Assembly: GCA_964625775.1 (NCBI GenBank)
Contig: CAZVEH010000006.1
Coordinates: 1 to 63,563, forward strand
Reading direction: 5' to 3'
DNA: 63,563 bases
Source of the DNA: GCA-2786165 sp964625775
Lineage (GTDB): Bacteria > Pseudomonadota > Gammaproteobacteria > Legionellales > Legionellaceae
Part shown: piece by piece, positions 63,328 through 63,563 of the stretch
Position numbering within the stretch: position 1 is the stretch's first letter
Layout of the letters: every line of letters begins with the position of its first letter
Program-made: the position numbers and the translations under genes
Notes under the pieces: model-generated
The model's database searches: none
What the model saw: only the letters and a program-made list of their open reading frames with translations
What the model was told of the DNA's origin: nothing

Positions 63328-63563
63328 CTTTAGTGAATTACGAGTAACAGCCAATTTTGGCATCATAACCTTCAGAGAAAAATGTTAAAGATCCTACAGC
63401 TGAAAAACATGAGGTAATAGACAGCAATGAGATAGGAAACAGGTAATTTCCGGCTACTAAACCAACAATAAATATAACGACAAAGTAAGGCAAGACGCAA
63501 GACTCACGCACACCCTAAGACACAAAACTAAGCGCGTTTGGGTACAAGCATACTGGCACCAAC

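Noticed and set aside
1..63563. CRISPR array or insertion sequence with intact transposase
   Set aside because: No regularly spaced repeats and no recognisable transposase or integrase gene was seen; repeats present are palindromic intergenic units.

Overview
The window looks like chromosomal DNA of a gammaproteobacterium, most likely in or near the Legionellales. The pointers are a multidomain secreted chitinase built like Legionella ChiA, a type IV pilus pilB-pilC-pilD block, a full System I cytochrome c maturation set, several effector-like proteins with membrane segments or acidic tails, and many short palindromic intergenic repeats. The assignment rests on gene content only; no 16S rRNA gene lies here.

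Positions 1-48.9 kb are mostly housekeeping genes on both strands. In order: a secreted chitinase; a DnaJ-domain protein; the ccmC-I cytochrome c maturation operon (minus strand), separated from ccmAB by about 3.5 kb of unrelated genes between repeats; a long minus-strand run ribD-ribE-ribBA-ribH-pyrG-kdsA-ccmA-ccmB; a BepA-like metalloprotease; lptF-lptG; pepA-holC; an orphan 667-residue effector-like protein; pilB-pilC-pilD; hypothetical proteins; ppsA-antiporter-nadC-murG; purB-nadB-nadA; tRNA-Leu(CAA); a pirin; and a large membrane-bound nucleotide-sugar dehydratase. Tight overlaps of the ATGA type mark most of these operons.

From about 48.9 kb the window becomes accessory. It holds orphan proteins, a decayed fragment resembling the sugar dehydratase, a cupin-like protein, a LuxR-type regulator, an O6-alkylguanine methyltransferase carrying an Ada-like remnant, and a SAM methyltransferase.

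The outstanding feature is 53520-62123, a plus-strand operon that reads as a D-cycloserine biosynthetic cluster. It contains an MFS exporter, a DcsA-like heme N-hydroxylase, a DcsB-like hydroxyarginase, a DcsC-like DapF-type racemase, a DcsD-like O-ureidoserine synthase, a DcsE-like serine O-acetyltransferase, a short-chain dehydrogenase, a DcsG-like ATP-grasp cyclase and a tandem PaiB-like FMN-binding protein. The expected route is arginine to N-hydroxyarginine (DcsA) to hydroxyurea (DcsB); serine to O-acetylserine (DcsE); condensation to O-ureido-L-serine (DcsD); racemisation (DcsC); and ATP-driven ring closure (DcsG). In place of the D-Ala-D-Ala ligase immunity gene known from Streptomyces there is only the exporter. 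A 30-codon mini-ORF containing a perfect 16-bp palindrome links the dehydrogenase stop to the cyclase start.
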